Source: a virus. From it: 32,164 bases of DNA. Under the pieces are notes generated by a model, which was not told the origin of the DNA, did not search any database, and worked only from the letters and a program-made list of their open reading frames with translations. The stretch covers positions 1 through 32,164 of IMG/VR virus record IMGVR_UViG_3300021961_000367; one strand, given 5' to 3'. The position numbers and the translations under genes were made by a program. Of this stretch, positions 5,908-12,653 are shown in pieces (within the stretch, counting starts at the first letter, position 1; each line of letters opens with the position of its first letter).

Positions 5908-8130
5908 ATGAACCGTGGCGAACGAAGTGAAATGTATAGCGCATTTTTAGAAGGAAAGGCTGTACGGGATGTGCCTACGGGCTTGGTAGTTGATGGGCCG
6001 CTAAATGATAAACTTTACGATTTCCAGCGTGATATTGTGCGGTGGGCTTTGCGGCGAGGGCGAGCCGCCGTATTCGCAGATTGCGGCATGGGAAAGACGG
6101 CGATGCAGTTGGTTTGGGCGCATTATGTACCTGGACGGGTGCTCATTTTGGCACCGTTGGCTGTCTCGCATCAGACTGTAAGGGAGGCCGAGAAATTCGG
6201 GATTGAGGTTCAATACGTGCGCGAACAACCAAGGGGCGATGGCATATATATCACCAATTACGAAATGCTTGAGCATTTTGAGCCATCTGCATGGCATGGC
6301 GTCGTGCTTGATGAATCGTCCATTATCAAACACAAGGACGGCAAGTATCGGTCGAGGATCATCGATTCTTTTGCTAATACGCCGTTTCGGTTAGCGTGTA
6401 CCGCAACTCCAGCTCCGAACGACTTCACTGAAATGGGCAACCATTCAGAATTCCTCGGAGTCATGAGCATGACCGAAATGTTATCTATGTTTTTCGTTCA
6501 CGACGGGGGCTCTACGCAGAACTGGCGGCTCAAGGGGCACGCGCAGTCGGATTTCTGGCGGTGGCTCTGTTCGTGGGCGGTCATGCTCCGCAATCCGGCA
6601 GACCTCGGATACGATGACGGTGGATTCACGCTCCCGCCGATCGCGTATCATGATCACGTCATCAGGACAGAAACGGCTCCTGACGGCTTCCTGTTTCCGG
6701 TAGAGGCGCAGACGCTTCAGGAGCGTTTGGCGGCGCGTCGGTCTACCATCGAAGAACGCGCGGCAGAGTGTGCTGCATACGTCAATGAATCCCCAGAGGA
6801 ATGGGTGGTGTGGTGCAACCTCAATGACGAGTCGTCGGCGCTTGCACGCATGATTCCCGGCGCTGTTGAAGTCCGCGGCTCGGATGATCCCGAATACAAG
6901 GAGGACGCGCTACTCGGATTCTCCGACGGGAAGTACCGGGTGCTAATTACCAAGCCATCCATCGCCGGGCACGGCATGAATTGGCAACACTGCCGAAACG
7001 TGGCATTCGTCGGGCTGTCCGATTCGTGGGAACAGTACTACCAGGCCGTGCGTCGGTGCTGGCGGTTCGGCCAGGACCGCGATGTGCGCGTTCACATTTT
7101 CACAGCAGAAACCGAGGGGGCCGTTGTGGCGAACATTCGACGCAAGGAACATGATGCTACGCAAATGGTGCAGGAGATGACTACGCATATGCGCGACCTA
7201 TCACGCGAGGAGGTACGCGGCGCGCACCGGGTAACGACTGAATACGTTACAGACAGCACGGGCGCAGGACCGTGGACCATGCATCTCGGAGACTGCGTTG
7301 ATGTGGTGGGTGGTATGCAATCGGCGTCGGTTCATTATTCGGTATTTTCCCCGCCGTTTGAGAGCTTATACACGTATTCGGCTACCGATCGCGACATGGG
7401 CAATTCCGCGACATCGGAGCAGTTCGCGGAGCATTTCGGGTTTTTGGTAAGCGAACTGTATCGAGTGCTCATGCCGGGACGTCTCTTGTCGTTCCATTGC
7501 ATGAACTTGCCTACATCTAAGGCGCGGGATGGCGTGATCGGCATTCGCGACTTTCGCGGTTCTCTTATTCGTATGTTTGAAAATGCGGGCTTTGTCTATC
7601 ACTCCGAGGTGTGCATCTGGAAGGATCCGGTTACGGCCATGCAACGCACGAAGGCGCTTGGCCTATTGCATAAGCAACTCAAGAAGGATGCGTGCATGAG
7701 CAGGCAGGGCATTGCGGACTACTTAGTCACGATGCGAAAGCCGGGAGACAACCCTGCCCCCGTCACGAATACCAACGACAGTTTTCCCGTCAGCCTGTGG
7801 CAGAATTACGCATCACCGATATGGATGGACATCAACCCATCAGATACGTTGCAATATCGTAGTGCGCGCGAACATGATGATGAACGCCACATTTGCCCAC
7901 TGCAACTTGACGTAATTCGGCGCGCGGTCAGGCTGTGGACCAACAAGAACGACATCGTTCTTTCGCCATTCGCGGGCATCGGCTCAGAAGGATATGTCGC
8001 CGTAGAAATGGGGCGCCGATTTATAGGCGTAGAACTAAAGGAATCGTATTACCGTCAAGCAGTTAAGAATCTCGGCGCCGCAGTAGAAACGACCCATGAT
8101 CTATTCTCAAGTGCGCCGGTCGATGCTTGA
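5908..8130 (+). CDS. SF2 (SNF2-like) helicase fused to N4/N6 DNA methyltransferase
   Basis: 740 residues in two parts. Residues about 35-430 form a superfamily 2 ATPase: Walker A CGMGKT (59-64), VVLDESS as motif II (132-138), TATP as motif III (165-168) and QAVRRCWRFGQ as motif VI (379-389), close to SNF2/Rad54-type proteins. Residues about 455-725 form a beta-class methyltransferase: catalytic SPPF at 481-484 first, then HICPLQ and SPFAGIGSEGYVAVEMGRRFIGVEL for SAM binding (motif I near 688-695). SPPF favours N4-cytosine, although N6-adenine cannot be excluded. No nuclease domain is seen, so it probably protects phage DNA by modification. The gene is visibly more AT-rich than its neighbours and has its own candidate promoter, which suggests transfer. 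Confidence 0.92.
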   Translation: MNRGERSEMYSAFLEGKAVRDVPTGLVVDGPLNDKLYDFQRDIVRWALRRGRAAVFADCGMGKTAMQLVWAHYVPGRVLILAPLAVSHQTVREAEKFGIEVQYVREQPRGDGIYITNYEMLEHFEPSAWHGVVLDESSIIKHKDGKYRSRIIDSFANTPFRLACTATPAPNDFTEMGNHSEFLGVMSMTEMLSMFFVHDGGSTQNWRLKGHAQSDFWRWLCSWAVMLRNPADLGYDDGGFTLPPIAYHDHVIRTETAPDGFLFPVEAQTLQERLAARRSTIEERAAECAAYVNESPEEWVVWCNLNDESSALARMIPGAVEVRGSDDPEYKEDALLGFSDGKYRVLITKPSIAGHGMNWQHCRNVAFVGLSDSWEQYYQAVRRCWRFGQDRDVRVHIFTAETEGAVVANIRRKEHDATQMVQEMTTHMRDLSREEVRGAHRVTTEYVTDSTGAGPWTMHLGDCVDVVGGMQSASVHYSVFSPPFESLYTYSATDRDMGNSATSEQFAEHFGFLVSELYRVLMPGRLLSFHCMNLPTSKARDGVIGIRDFRGSLIRMFENAGFVYHSEVCIWKDPVTAMQRTKALGLLHKQLKKDACMSRQGIADYLVTMRKPGDNPAPVTNTNDSFPVSLWQNYASPIWMDINPSDTLQYRSAREHDDERHICPLQLDVIRRAVRLWTNKNDIVLSPFAGIGSEGYVAVEMGRRFIGVELKESYYRQAVKNLGAAVETTHDLFSSAPVDA

Positions 8131-8326
8131 CCGACTCGCCAAAACGTGCGGCGACTGTCTCGGAATGCGAACGACGCCGTGCTACGATTGCGACGGCGAC
8201 GGGTGCCCGCGATGCCAAGACGGACAAATGCCCTGCGAGACTTGTCTCGGCACGGGCTTCGTGGGCAAGACAGACGAAGAAATTATCGAAGACATTTACC
8301 ACCGTCGAGGGCGACGAGATGACTGA
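8096..8326 (+). CDS. Small DnaJ-type zinc-finger protein
   Basis: 76 residues from ATG 8096, which overlaps the methyltransferase end by 35 bases; ATG 8123 is an alternative start that keeps the domain. Eight cysteines form four CxxC knuckles (18/21, 29/32, 37/40, 47/50), the last in CETCLGTGF. Four CxxC(x)GxG-like knuckles binding two zinc ions is the layout of the DnaJ cysteine-rich domain, but there is no J domain. The acidic C-terminal tail reads TDEEIIEDIYHRRG. It may bind unfolded protein or a host partner. The exact role is unknown. Confidence 0.78.
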   Translation: MIYSQVRRSMLDRLAKTCGDCLGMRTTPCYDCDGDGCPRCQDGQMPCETCLGTGFVGKTDEEIIEDIYHRRGRRDD

Positions 8327-8501
8327 TCTGCCAGAAATGATGACAAGCGCGGAGGTGCAGAAGTGGCTTGGCATTTCCAGGGCCACGTTGACGCGCCGCG
8401 TGAAGGATGGAGAGATCCCCGCGATTCGCGTGGGGCACGTTTTGCGCTTTGAGCGCGCGGAACTGCTGGCGTGGCTCAAGACCAAGGCGGTGGCGCGATG
8501 A
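8319..8501 (+). CDS. Excisionase/MerR-type helix-turn-helix protein
   Basis: 60 residues from ATG 8319. The frame is open further upstream, but that part overlaps the zinc-finger gene. The protein is one winged HTH of the HTH_17/excisionase type: MMTSAEVQKWLGISRATLTRRVKDGEIPAIRVGHVLRFERAELLAWL covers residues 7-53. Such proteins bind short DNA sites, either as recombination directionality factors or as small regulators. No integrase is visible in the window, so a regulator role is more likely here. It overlaps the next gene by ATGA. Confidence 0.85.
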   Translation: MTDLPEMMTSAEVQKWLGISRATLTRRVKDGEIPAIRVGHVLRFERAELLAWLKTKAVAR

Positions 8502-8689
8502 TCGACCTGAATCTTTTAGCCAAGTCGCTGGTCCGCGCGACCTTGCTAATCGCCGCGCTCGTCGGCATCGTGTACGTGGCCCGGTTGCGCGAAGCCGTCG
8601 CGCGTTATGACGCGGCCCTGGTGTCCTGTCTGCACTCCGCAGACGAAAAACTCACCGAACTCGAACTTGAGATTGAGGAGATCCGATGA
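8498..8689 (+). CDS. Small membrane protein with C-terminal coiled coil
   Basis: 63 residues from ATG 8498 (ATGA overlap). One membrane segment covers about residues 12-28 (ATLLIAALVGIVYVA). A soluble helix with heptad spacing follows (LREAVARYDAALVSCLHSADEKLTELELEIEEI). Topology resembles small inner-membrane subunits such as Rz-like proteins, but it lies among early genes and far from the lysis cassette. No family is recognised. Confidence 0.7.
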   Translation: MIDLNLLAKSLVRATLLIAALVGIVYVARLREAVARYDAALVSCLHSADEKLTELELEIEEIR

Positions 8690-8805
8690 TGCTTTTCTTC
8701 GCTGGTCTCGGCTTTGGTCTCATGGCGGGCATGATTTTGGGCCCGGTTCTCCTATACATCTTGGTCGCATCTGGTGAACGCGGGAAGCGTCGCCGTGCTA
8801 AGTGA
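8686..8805 (+). CDS. Very small membrane protein, 39 aa
   Basis: ATG 8686 (or the adjacent ATG 8689) overlaps the preceding TGA. The product is nearly all one hydrophobic, glycine-rich segment (FFAGLGFGLMAGMILGPVLLYILVA), then a basic tail (GERGKRRRAK). The 'membrane segment plus polybasic tail' form repeats the small protein at 121-258. GAGGAG at 8675-8680 supplies a ribosome-binding site. Function unknown; it may associate with the membrane protein encoded just before it. Confidence 0.6.
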   Translation: MMLFFAGLGFGLMAGMILGPVLLYILVASGERGKRRRAK

Positions 8806-9226
8806 CGAGCATCGCCGCATAGCGGAAAAGGCGGCGAGGCGATACGGGAAAACCAAGTACCCGACATTTGACGACGTTATCAGTACGGCCACTCCCACTT
8901 ATGCGGGGAATTGCGCCAGCTCGACGCGCGCCGACATTCAGCTATGGCATGAAATCGCTGAATACGCTTTGACCAAGGCGCCGCTCTGGCGGTGCATTGT
9001 TTGCGGCAATCGCTTCAGCCGCGAAAGGCATTCAGCCACTTGTCACCCGAACTGCGCGATCGTCTGGTCCAGGCGTCGCAGTTATAAGATGAACAGCGAG
9101 ATGCTTTACGACATTGTCACCGCTTACGAGAGTGGCAAGTCGATTCGCGACACGGCTGAAGCTGTCATGGTCTCATTGGCAACCGCCAGAGCAGTCCTGC
9201 GAATGTGCAAGGTTGAGATTCGATGA
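8774..9226 (+). CDS. Zinc-knuckle protein with C-terminal helix-turn-helix
   Basis: 150 residues from GTG 8774; GTG 8795, just before the previous stop, is an alternative start. The N-terminal third is basic (RIAEKAARRYGKTKYP). Residues 74-94 hold a zinc knuckle with Cys74, Cys77, Cys90 and Cys94 (CIVCGNRF, then CHPNC). Residues about 111-145 look like a resolvase/Sigma-type HTH (LYDIVTAYESGKSIRDTAEAVMVSLATARAVLRM). It is probably a DNA-binding regulator. It is coupled by ATGA to the replication-initiator-like gene and may act in its control. Confidence 0.7.
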   Translation: MNAGSVAVLSDEHRRIAEKAARRYGKTKYPTFDDVISTATPTYAGNCASSTRADIQLWHEIAEYALTKAPLWRCIVCGNRFSRERHSATCHPNCAIVWSRRRSYKMNSEMLYDIVTAYESGKSIRDTAEAVMVSLATARAVLRMCKVEIR

Positions 9227-10035
9227 AAGGTTATATCCCCGCATGGCGGAAAATCTTCGACCCAGACCATCATCTCGCTCCATCGAAACGCGATCCCGCC
9301 TCAAGGCTCCACGCTTGGCTTGACCTCTGCGCCCACGCGACTCACCAGACCTACCAGCGTCGCGACATCGTACTCCAGCGCGGCGAGTTCATCGCCAGTT
9401 TACGGTATCTCGCGAGGCGCTGGCATTGGTCGCTTGCGCGCGTAGAGCGTTTCGTAAATGACCTCAAAGCGAGGACACAAATCGAGACGGTGCGCGAGAC
9501 ACTCGACGGCACAGTCTATCGCATTGTGAAATATGATACTTACGCGGTTTTCCACACCGAGGAAAGAGACACGCCGCGAGACGCAAAGCGAGACACTTCT
9601 GAGACACCTCCGAGACAAAAACAAACACAAGAAAACACAGAAATCACAAATACTATCGGGGGTAGTTTCACGAAAAACGAATTGCTTGAGGTCGCGAACG
9701 AGGTTTTGGGACGCCGCGTACTAAATAACGCCGAGAAATCTCGCAACAACAGCATCTTGGTCGCATGGCTTGGCACTGGCCGGAACCCCGACGCCATCAA
9801 CGCGGCCATTCGGGGACTCGCCTCAATGGTCGAGCGCCGCGCGACTGAAGTGGCTGGCTGGTTGAAGCCCGGCCAACCCATCGGACTCCGAGCTTTGCAC
9901 AACACATCAACTCTCTACGACCAGGGCGACGGCAAGGCGAAGCGGGTGCTGTTTGATGTTGCAGTTGAGGAGTTTTATCGCGGCAATCACAACGACGAAA
10001 GGAGGGTCGCCGGGTGGCAAAAAATAAGCGTGTAG
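9223..10035 (+). CDS. Replication initiator-like protein (phage replisome organiser type)
   Basis: 270 residues from ATG 9223. Residues about 3-95 match the winged-helix N-terminal domain of phage replisome organisers: GYIPAWRKIFD, SRLHAWLDLCAHATH, RGEFIASLRYLARRWHWSLARVERFVNDLKA. A low-complexity linker follows, rich in T, R, E and Q (about 115-145). The C-terminal part is helical (NELLEVANEVLGRRVLNNAEKSRNN, then ATEVAGWLKPG). Such proteins bind the phage origin and recruit host replication proteins. With no polymerase or replicative helicase in the window, this phage should rely on host replication machinery. The origin itself is not identified. Confidence 0.78.
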   Translation: MKGYIPAWRKIFDPDHHLAPSKRDPASRLHAWLDLCAHATHQTYQRRDIVLQRGEFIASLRYLARRWHWSLARVERFVNDLKARTQIETVRETLDGTVYRIVKYDTYAVFHTEERDTPRDAKRDTSETPPRQKQTQENTEITNTIGGSFTKNELLEVANEVLGRRVLNNAEKSRNNSILVAWLGTGRNPDAINAAIRGLASMVERRATEVAGWLKPGQPIGLRALHNTSTLYDQGDGKAKRVLFDVAVEEFYRGNHNDERRVAGWQKISV

Positions 10036-10217
10036 CGGAGATTCCAGATGTGAAGATATGCAAGAACTGCGGAGCTGAGTTTCGCAGGCCAGAGGGAATG
10101 AGAAGCGCATCGTGGCGGGATCGCATCGTTTGTTCGTCCGAGTGCCACCGAAGGGGATGGAGGTCGGCCCGATTCGGACCGTCTCGTGCATATTCGACAA
10201 CAACGGGGGTCGAATGA
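10014..10217 (+). CDS. Small zinc-ribbon protein (first copy)
   Basis: 67 residues from GTG 10014, served by GGAGGG at 10001-10006. One zinc ribbon: ICKNCGAEFRRPE then, 20 residues on, IVCSSEC; four cysteines in C-x2-C...C-x3-C spacing. The same plan recurs at 10387 and in the N-terminus of the phosphoesterase at 2561. Ribbons of this type bind nucleic acid or protein. No partner domain is present. It overlaps the initiator gene and the following membrane protein gene. Confidence 0.75.
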   Translation: MAKNKRVAEIPDVKICKNCGAEFRRPEGMRSASWRDRIVCSSECHRRGWRSARFGPSRAYSTTTGVE

Positions 10218-10399
10218 CGGAGAACATGAAGCGGTATGCGTGGGCGCTCATCGCCTTGTATATGACCCTGATGTTTGCAAGCGAGAAGATGCGCGCAGAC
10301 GATTACGCGCACATGGCCAGCCGCTACGAGTTCCACTTCGAGCAATGCCAAAGTCAGATGGCGGAATTTCACCGTATCAGCCAAGGATGGAACAGGTGA
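10214..10399 (+). CDS. Small protein with N-terminal hydrophobic segment
   Basis: 61 residues from ATG 10214 (ATGA overlap). A hydrophobic stretch lies at about residues 7-22 (YAWALIALYMTLMFAS). A polar, His/Glu/Gln-rich tail follows (ASRYEFHFEQCQSQMAEFHRISQ). It could be a single-pass membrane protein or an exported one; the segment is short. No family recognised. It is sandwiched between two zinc-ribbon genes and coupled to both. Confidence 0.62.
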   Translation: MTENMKRYAWALIALYMTLMFASEKMRADDYAHMASRYEFHFEQCQSQMAEFHRISQGWNR

Positions 10400-10590
10400 G
10401 CGCCAGACCGCAGTTATCAATTGAGCATTACACGAAAAAATGTGAGGTCTGCGAGGATTATTACGCGAAACCCTCAACGACTCCGTGGGGACGTTGGAGC
10501 CGCCGTAGATTTTGCTCTTTGGAGTGCTGGTGGAAGACGCGGCCCAATTGGAACAGATATGCGATCAAATCCGAAAAGGGGACAGTATGA
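10387..10590 (+). CDS. Small zinc-ribbon protein (second copy)
   Basis: 67 residues from ATG 10387; GTG 10396 would give 64 residues and a GTGA junction. The zinc ribbon reads KKCEVCEDYY, then RRFCSLECWW, with C-x2-C...C-x3-C spacing and an intervening W-rich loop (TPWGRWSRRR). The layout parallels the protein at 10014, so the two are probably diverged copies. The basic, tryptophan-rich face suggests nucleic-acid binding. It overlaps the next gene by ATGA. Confidence 0.72.
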   Translation: MEQVSARPQLSIEHYTKKCEVCEDYYAKPSTTPWGRWSRRRFCSLECWWKTRPNWNRYAIKSEKGTV

Positions 10591-10934
10591 GCGAGAGACT
10601 CAATGAAATCGGCGGGCTTCCCATGTTTGACGCGCAACCATATGGCGGCCTGCCAGGGCACGTCGCGGATTCCGACACGAGTCGAGACGCGGCCGTTTCG
10701 ATGCTCCCTAATGTCGGCACCAAGCGTCGAGTCATTTACGACTGGCTTGTCGATTTTCCATCAACTGACGACGAGCTGGAGGCCGCAACCGGATGGCGGC
10801 ATCAGACCGTGTCCGCGCGACGACGTGAGCTGGTGATGTTGGGTTTGGTCGTCGATTCTGGCAAGCGCCGGGAAACCAGTAGCGGTAGGGCGGCGACGGT
10901 CTGGGAAGTCGTCGAAGTGGAGGTAGTGAGATGA
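10587..10934 (+). CDS. Winged helix DNA-binding protein
   Basis: 115 residues from ATG 10587 (ATGA overlap). A disordered N-terminus (about 1-38) precedes a winged HTH: TKRRVIYDWLVDFPSTDDELEAATGWRHQTVSARRRELVMLGLVVDSGKRRETSSGRAATVWEVV. The 'HQTVSARRREL' recognition helix and 'GR.A.VWE' wing are typical of small phage transcription factors annotated as MarR-like or wHTH proteins. It probably controls early or middle genes. It lies just before a strong candidate promoter at 11046, which may be its target. Confidence 0.75.
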   Translation: MSERLNEIGGLPMFDAQPYGGLPGHVADSDTSRDAAVSMLPNVGTKRRVIYDWLVDFPSTDDELEAATGWRHQTVSARRRELVMLGLVVDSGKRRETSSGRAATVWEVVEVEVVR

Positions 10935-11077
10935 AAGACGTTCCGAAGCGAACCTGTGAGCAGTGCAGGAGCGCGTAGTTCAGAGCGTGTTCCACCATGT
11001 CCGGGCGTGTCCCGATCGGTTTCTCAAAAATCACTAACTATTCCCTTGCGTGCCCCAAGGGTAAGCGTTATACTTAG
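10931..11077 (+). pseudogene. Zinc-knuckle micro-gene interrupted by an in-frame amber codon
   Basis: ATG 10931 overlaps the previous TGA (ATGA) and reads 15 residues with CEQC before TAG at 10976-10978. The same frame then stays open for 32 more codons to TAG 11075-11077. It adds two more cysteines (FRACSTMSG, SLACPKGKRYT) and an ending that looks like a normal small protein. So it is either a recent nonsense mutation in a 48-codon gene, a suppressed amber, or a 15-residue coupling peptide with a chance extension. Other genes here stop at TAG only rarely, so recoding is not supported by the rest of the window. Confidence 0.45.
11046..11074 (+). promoter_or_regulatory. Candidate sigma-70-type promoter for the 11106-12561 operon
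   Basis: TTGCGT at 11046-11051 and TATACT at 11069-11074 are separated by 17 bases. The -10 matches five of six consensus positions. Transcription would start near 11081, giving a short leader with AAGGAG at 11092-11097 before ATG 11106. This is the best promoter-like sequence in the window. It overlaps the tail of the amber-interrupted frame. Confidence 0.6.
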
Positions 11078-11105
11078 GCATCAACCACCACCAAGGAGAC
11101 ACAAA

Positions 11106-11294
11106 ATGAACAACGCACCCGCCAGCCAGATCAGCCAGCAAGACGCGGACCCGGTGACGTTTGAAATGTTCTCCGAACTCTGCTGGAGGATTCATTTGCG
11201 CGATGGTGGTACCCCGCGTGAATCAATGCAAACGGCACTGGAGATGATGGCAAAGGCGCATTCTCAGATCATCGCTGAACGAGGTGAAGCGTGA
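11106..11294 (+). CDS. Small hypothetical protein
   Basis: 62 residues from ATG 11106, with a clear AAGGAG site. The frame is open upstream, but that part overlaps the promoter and is not coding. The N-terminus is polar (NNAPASQISQQD). The rest is a helical hairpin-like region (FEMFSELCWRIHLRDGG, RESMQTALEMMAKAHSQIIAERGE). No family recognised. It is the first gene after the promoter at 11046 and overlaps the next by GTGA. Confidence 0.7.
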   Translation: MNNAPASQISQQDADPVTFEMFSELCWRIHLRDGGTPRESMQTALEMMAKAHSQIIAERGEA

Positions 11295-11530
11295 ACAACT
11301 CAATCGAAGCGATGGCAAAGACGGATTTCGATGCGCCGGATTTCCATGGGCACCTTTTTGACATCCAAGACGCGCTTGACCCGCAAGACCGGCATGATTG
11401 CGGAGGATTCGCAGGAATGTACTTCAGTGGCATGGACGAAGAATGGATGGAGGCCACTTACCAAGAGCGAGTCACGATCATCCGCCAATATATCGACGCG
11501 CAAACCGACTGGATCAAAGGAGACGGGTGA
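11291..11530 (+). CDS. Small acidic hypothetical protein
   Basis: 79 residues from GTG 11291 (GTGA overlap). It is acidic and rich in Asp, Met and aromatic residues (FDAPDFHGHLFDIQDALDPQDRHDCGGF, MDEEWMEATYQERVTIIRQYI). It has a predicted C-terminal helix and no membrane segment. I recognise no domain. Overall acidity and small size fit a phage host-takeover or inhibitor protein, which is only a guess from character and place. Confidence 0.65.
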   Translation: MNNSIEAMAKTDFDAPDFHGHLFDIQDALDPQDRHDCGGFAGMYFSGMDEEWMEATYQERVTIIRQYIDAQTDWIKGDG

Positions 11531-11532
11531 GT

Positions 11533-11796
11533 ATGAGCGGCAATATTGAAATGCACGGTGAGAACGGCGCTTGGGTATTCGCGCAAAACACCTACCACGC
11601 GGGGCTCGTCGCGGAGGACCAGTTGCCGGGCGAAGAATCCAGCGACTATTTCTGGTTAGACATTGAGACAGCGCAAGAATGGGCTTCGTGGTCCAAAGTC
11701 CAAGATTACCCTACGCCGCACGCGATTTTCTACTGGCGCTCCGGCCGCAACGTCATGGAGTTCTGTGGAATGCAACTCGAAGAAGAGAACGCATGA
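11533..11796 (+). CDS. Small hypothetical protein
   Basis: 87 residues from ATG 11533; GTG 11527, overlapping the previous stop, would add two residues. The protein is acidic and aromatic-rich (GAWVFAQNTYHAGL, SSDYFWLDIETAQEWASW, HAIFYWRSGRNVMEFC). It looks like a compact alpha/beta fold but matches no family I know. It overlaps the next gene by ATGA. Confidence 0.65.
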   Translation: MSGNIEMHGENGAWVFAQNTYHAGLVAEDQLPGEESSDYFWLDIETAQEWASWSKVQDYPTPHAIFYWRSGRNVMEFCGMQLEEENA

Positions 11797-11966
11797 GCCG
11801 CTCACCATGGGAAGCAGACGCGATGCTTTGGATTGAAGTTCTGGCGCGCCGTCTGGCGAAGTTGATGAGGGAAACGGGCCGCGAGGAATGGGATACCACC
11901 ACGATGGAAACGCTACAGAATGCAATGGAGTTCCTCAATAGCTACGAGGAGGCAGGAGATGAGTGA
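11793..11966 (+). CDS. Small helical hypothetical protein
   Basis: 57 residues from ATG 11793. Almost all helical: WEADAMLWIEVLARRLAKLMRETGREEW, then METLQNAMEFLNSYEEAGDE. No domain is recognised. The frame remains open 114 bases upstream, but that part lies within the previous gene and the ATGA junction marks the start. Its stop overlaps the next tiny gene. Confidence 0.62.
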   Translation: MSRSPWEADAMLWIEVLARRLAKLMRETGREEWDTTTMETLQNAMEFLNSYEEAGDE

Positions 11967-12048
11967 CCGGACGATTGCGCGGCTGGTGATGGTGACCGCG
12001 TGGGCGGCGGTCGCGATGGTGTTCTTTCAGTTGGTGAGGGCCGGATGA
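11959..12048 (+). CDS. Tiny membrane protein, 29 aa
   Basis: ATG 11959 follows AGGAG and overlaps the previous gene. The product is MSDRTIAR, then one hydrophobic segment (LVMVTAWAAVAMVFFQLV) and RAG. It overlaps the HNH gene by ATGA. The ribosome-binding site, tight coupling at both ends and the clean membrane segment support a real gene. Function unknown. Confidence 0.55.
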   Translation: MSDRTIARLVMVTAWAAVAMVFFQLVRAG

Positions 12049-12389
12049 TAAGTCGCAGAGAAACCCGTCGTGCAAGCAAGGGAAAAGTGTATTTGGATTG
12101 TTTTTACTGCGACTGTGTGTTTTCCACTTCCAAGGATTCCCATGGCGATCACTTCCCCATACCTAAGCAGTTTGGGGGCACTGAGACCGTGCCATGTTGC
12201 CAATCGTGTCACGATCTGAAAGATAGAATTCCTCTGACCGAGTGGACGACGACCATGTTTGCGCGTGTTGTTACTGAGTTTCCGAAGTTCAATAGGGAAA
12301 CCCGTCTTTATTTGGCAAAGATTTCTGCCGCCGCCTACGGGGCCGTCGAAATGATGAAAAAGGAGAAAGCAAATCATGTTGGGGAATGA
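12045..12389 (+). CDS. HNH endonuclease-like protein
   Basis: 114 residues from ATG 12045. A basic N-terminus (RRETRRASKGK) is followed by a compact HNH module: DCFYCDCVF with Cys19 and Cys22, GDHFPIPKQFGGTETV with the catalytic His36 region, and PCCQSCHDLKDRIP. DHF.P...GG...P.C..C...K is the classic HNH layout. A helical C-terminal tail follows. It may be a homing-type nicking enzyme or a packaging or recombination nuclease. HNH genes lie near terminase genes in many phages and aid cos cleavage there, so a packaging role is possible. Confidence 0.85.
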   Translation: MISRRETRRASKGKVYLDCFYCDCVFSTSKDSHGDHFPIPKQFGGTETVPCCQSCHDLKDRIPLTEWTTTMFARVVTEFPKFNRETRLYLAKISAAAYGAVEMMKKEKANHVGE

Positions 12390-12561
12390 ATACCGGCAAC
12401 AACGCGAGCGGGCCGGTCTCACCCAGAAGGAATTGGCCGCGCGGTTGGGGGTCCACCCCATGACGATCTCGAAGCGAGAGCGCGACGCGATGACGATTAC
12501 AAGCGAGGCCGAAATCGCACTCCGGCAGGTGGCACACGAAAGTCGAGAAGTTGCTTGTTAA
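12376..12561 (+). CDS. Xre-type helix-turn-helix regulator
   Basis: 61 residues from ATG 12376, overlapping the HNH gene by 14 bases. Residues 5-50 are one Cro/CI-type HTH: YRQQRERAGLTQKELAARLGVHPMTISKRERD, then EAEIALRQVA. There is no additional domain, so it resembles a small Cro-like regulator. It is the last gene before the terminator, just upstream of a tandem repeat at the late promoter, which makes it a candidate regulator of late genes. Confidence 0.88.
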   Translation: MLGNEYRQQRERAGLTQKELAARLGVHPMTISKRERDAMTITSEAEIALRQVAHESREVAC

Positions 12562-12562
12562 G

Positions 12563-12608
12563 GGGTTAGCTGAAAAAAGTTGGGCCAATCCGGGCAATGG
12601 CCTAACCC
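12563..12608 (+). other. Nested hairpin after the early operon
   Basis: GGGTTAG (12563-12569) pairs with CTAACCC (12602-12608). Inside it GGCCA (12583-12587) pairs with TGGCC (12598-12602), so the inner and outer arms share base 12602. No T-run follows. It lies directly before the intrinsic terminator and could protect the transcript end or be a processing or packaging signal. Confidence 0.45.
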
Positions 12609-12617
12609 ATAAAAGAA

Positions 12618-12647
12618 ACGTCTCCCAAAGCGGGGGGCGTTTTTTTT
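12618..12647 (+). terminator. Rho-independent terminator of the early operon
   Basis: ACGTCTCCC (12618-12626) pairs with GGGGGGCGT (12632-12640), including two G-T pairs, around a five-base loop, followed directly by a run of eight T (12640-12647). It lies between the Xre-type gene and the terminase genes and separates early and late transcription. Confidence 0.88.
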
Positions 12648-12653
12648 GACCTC

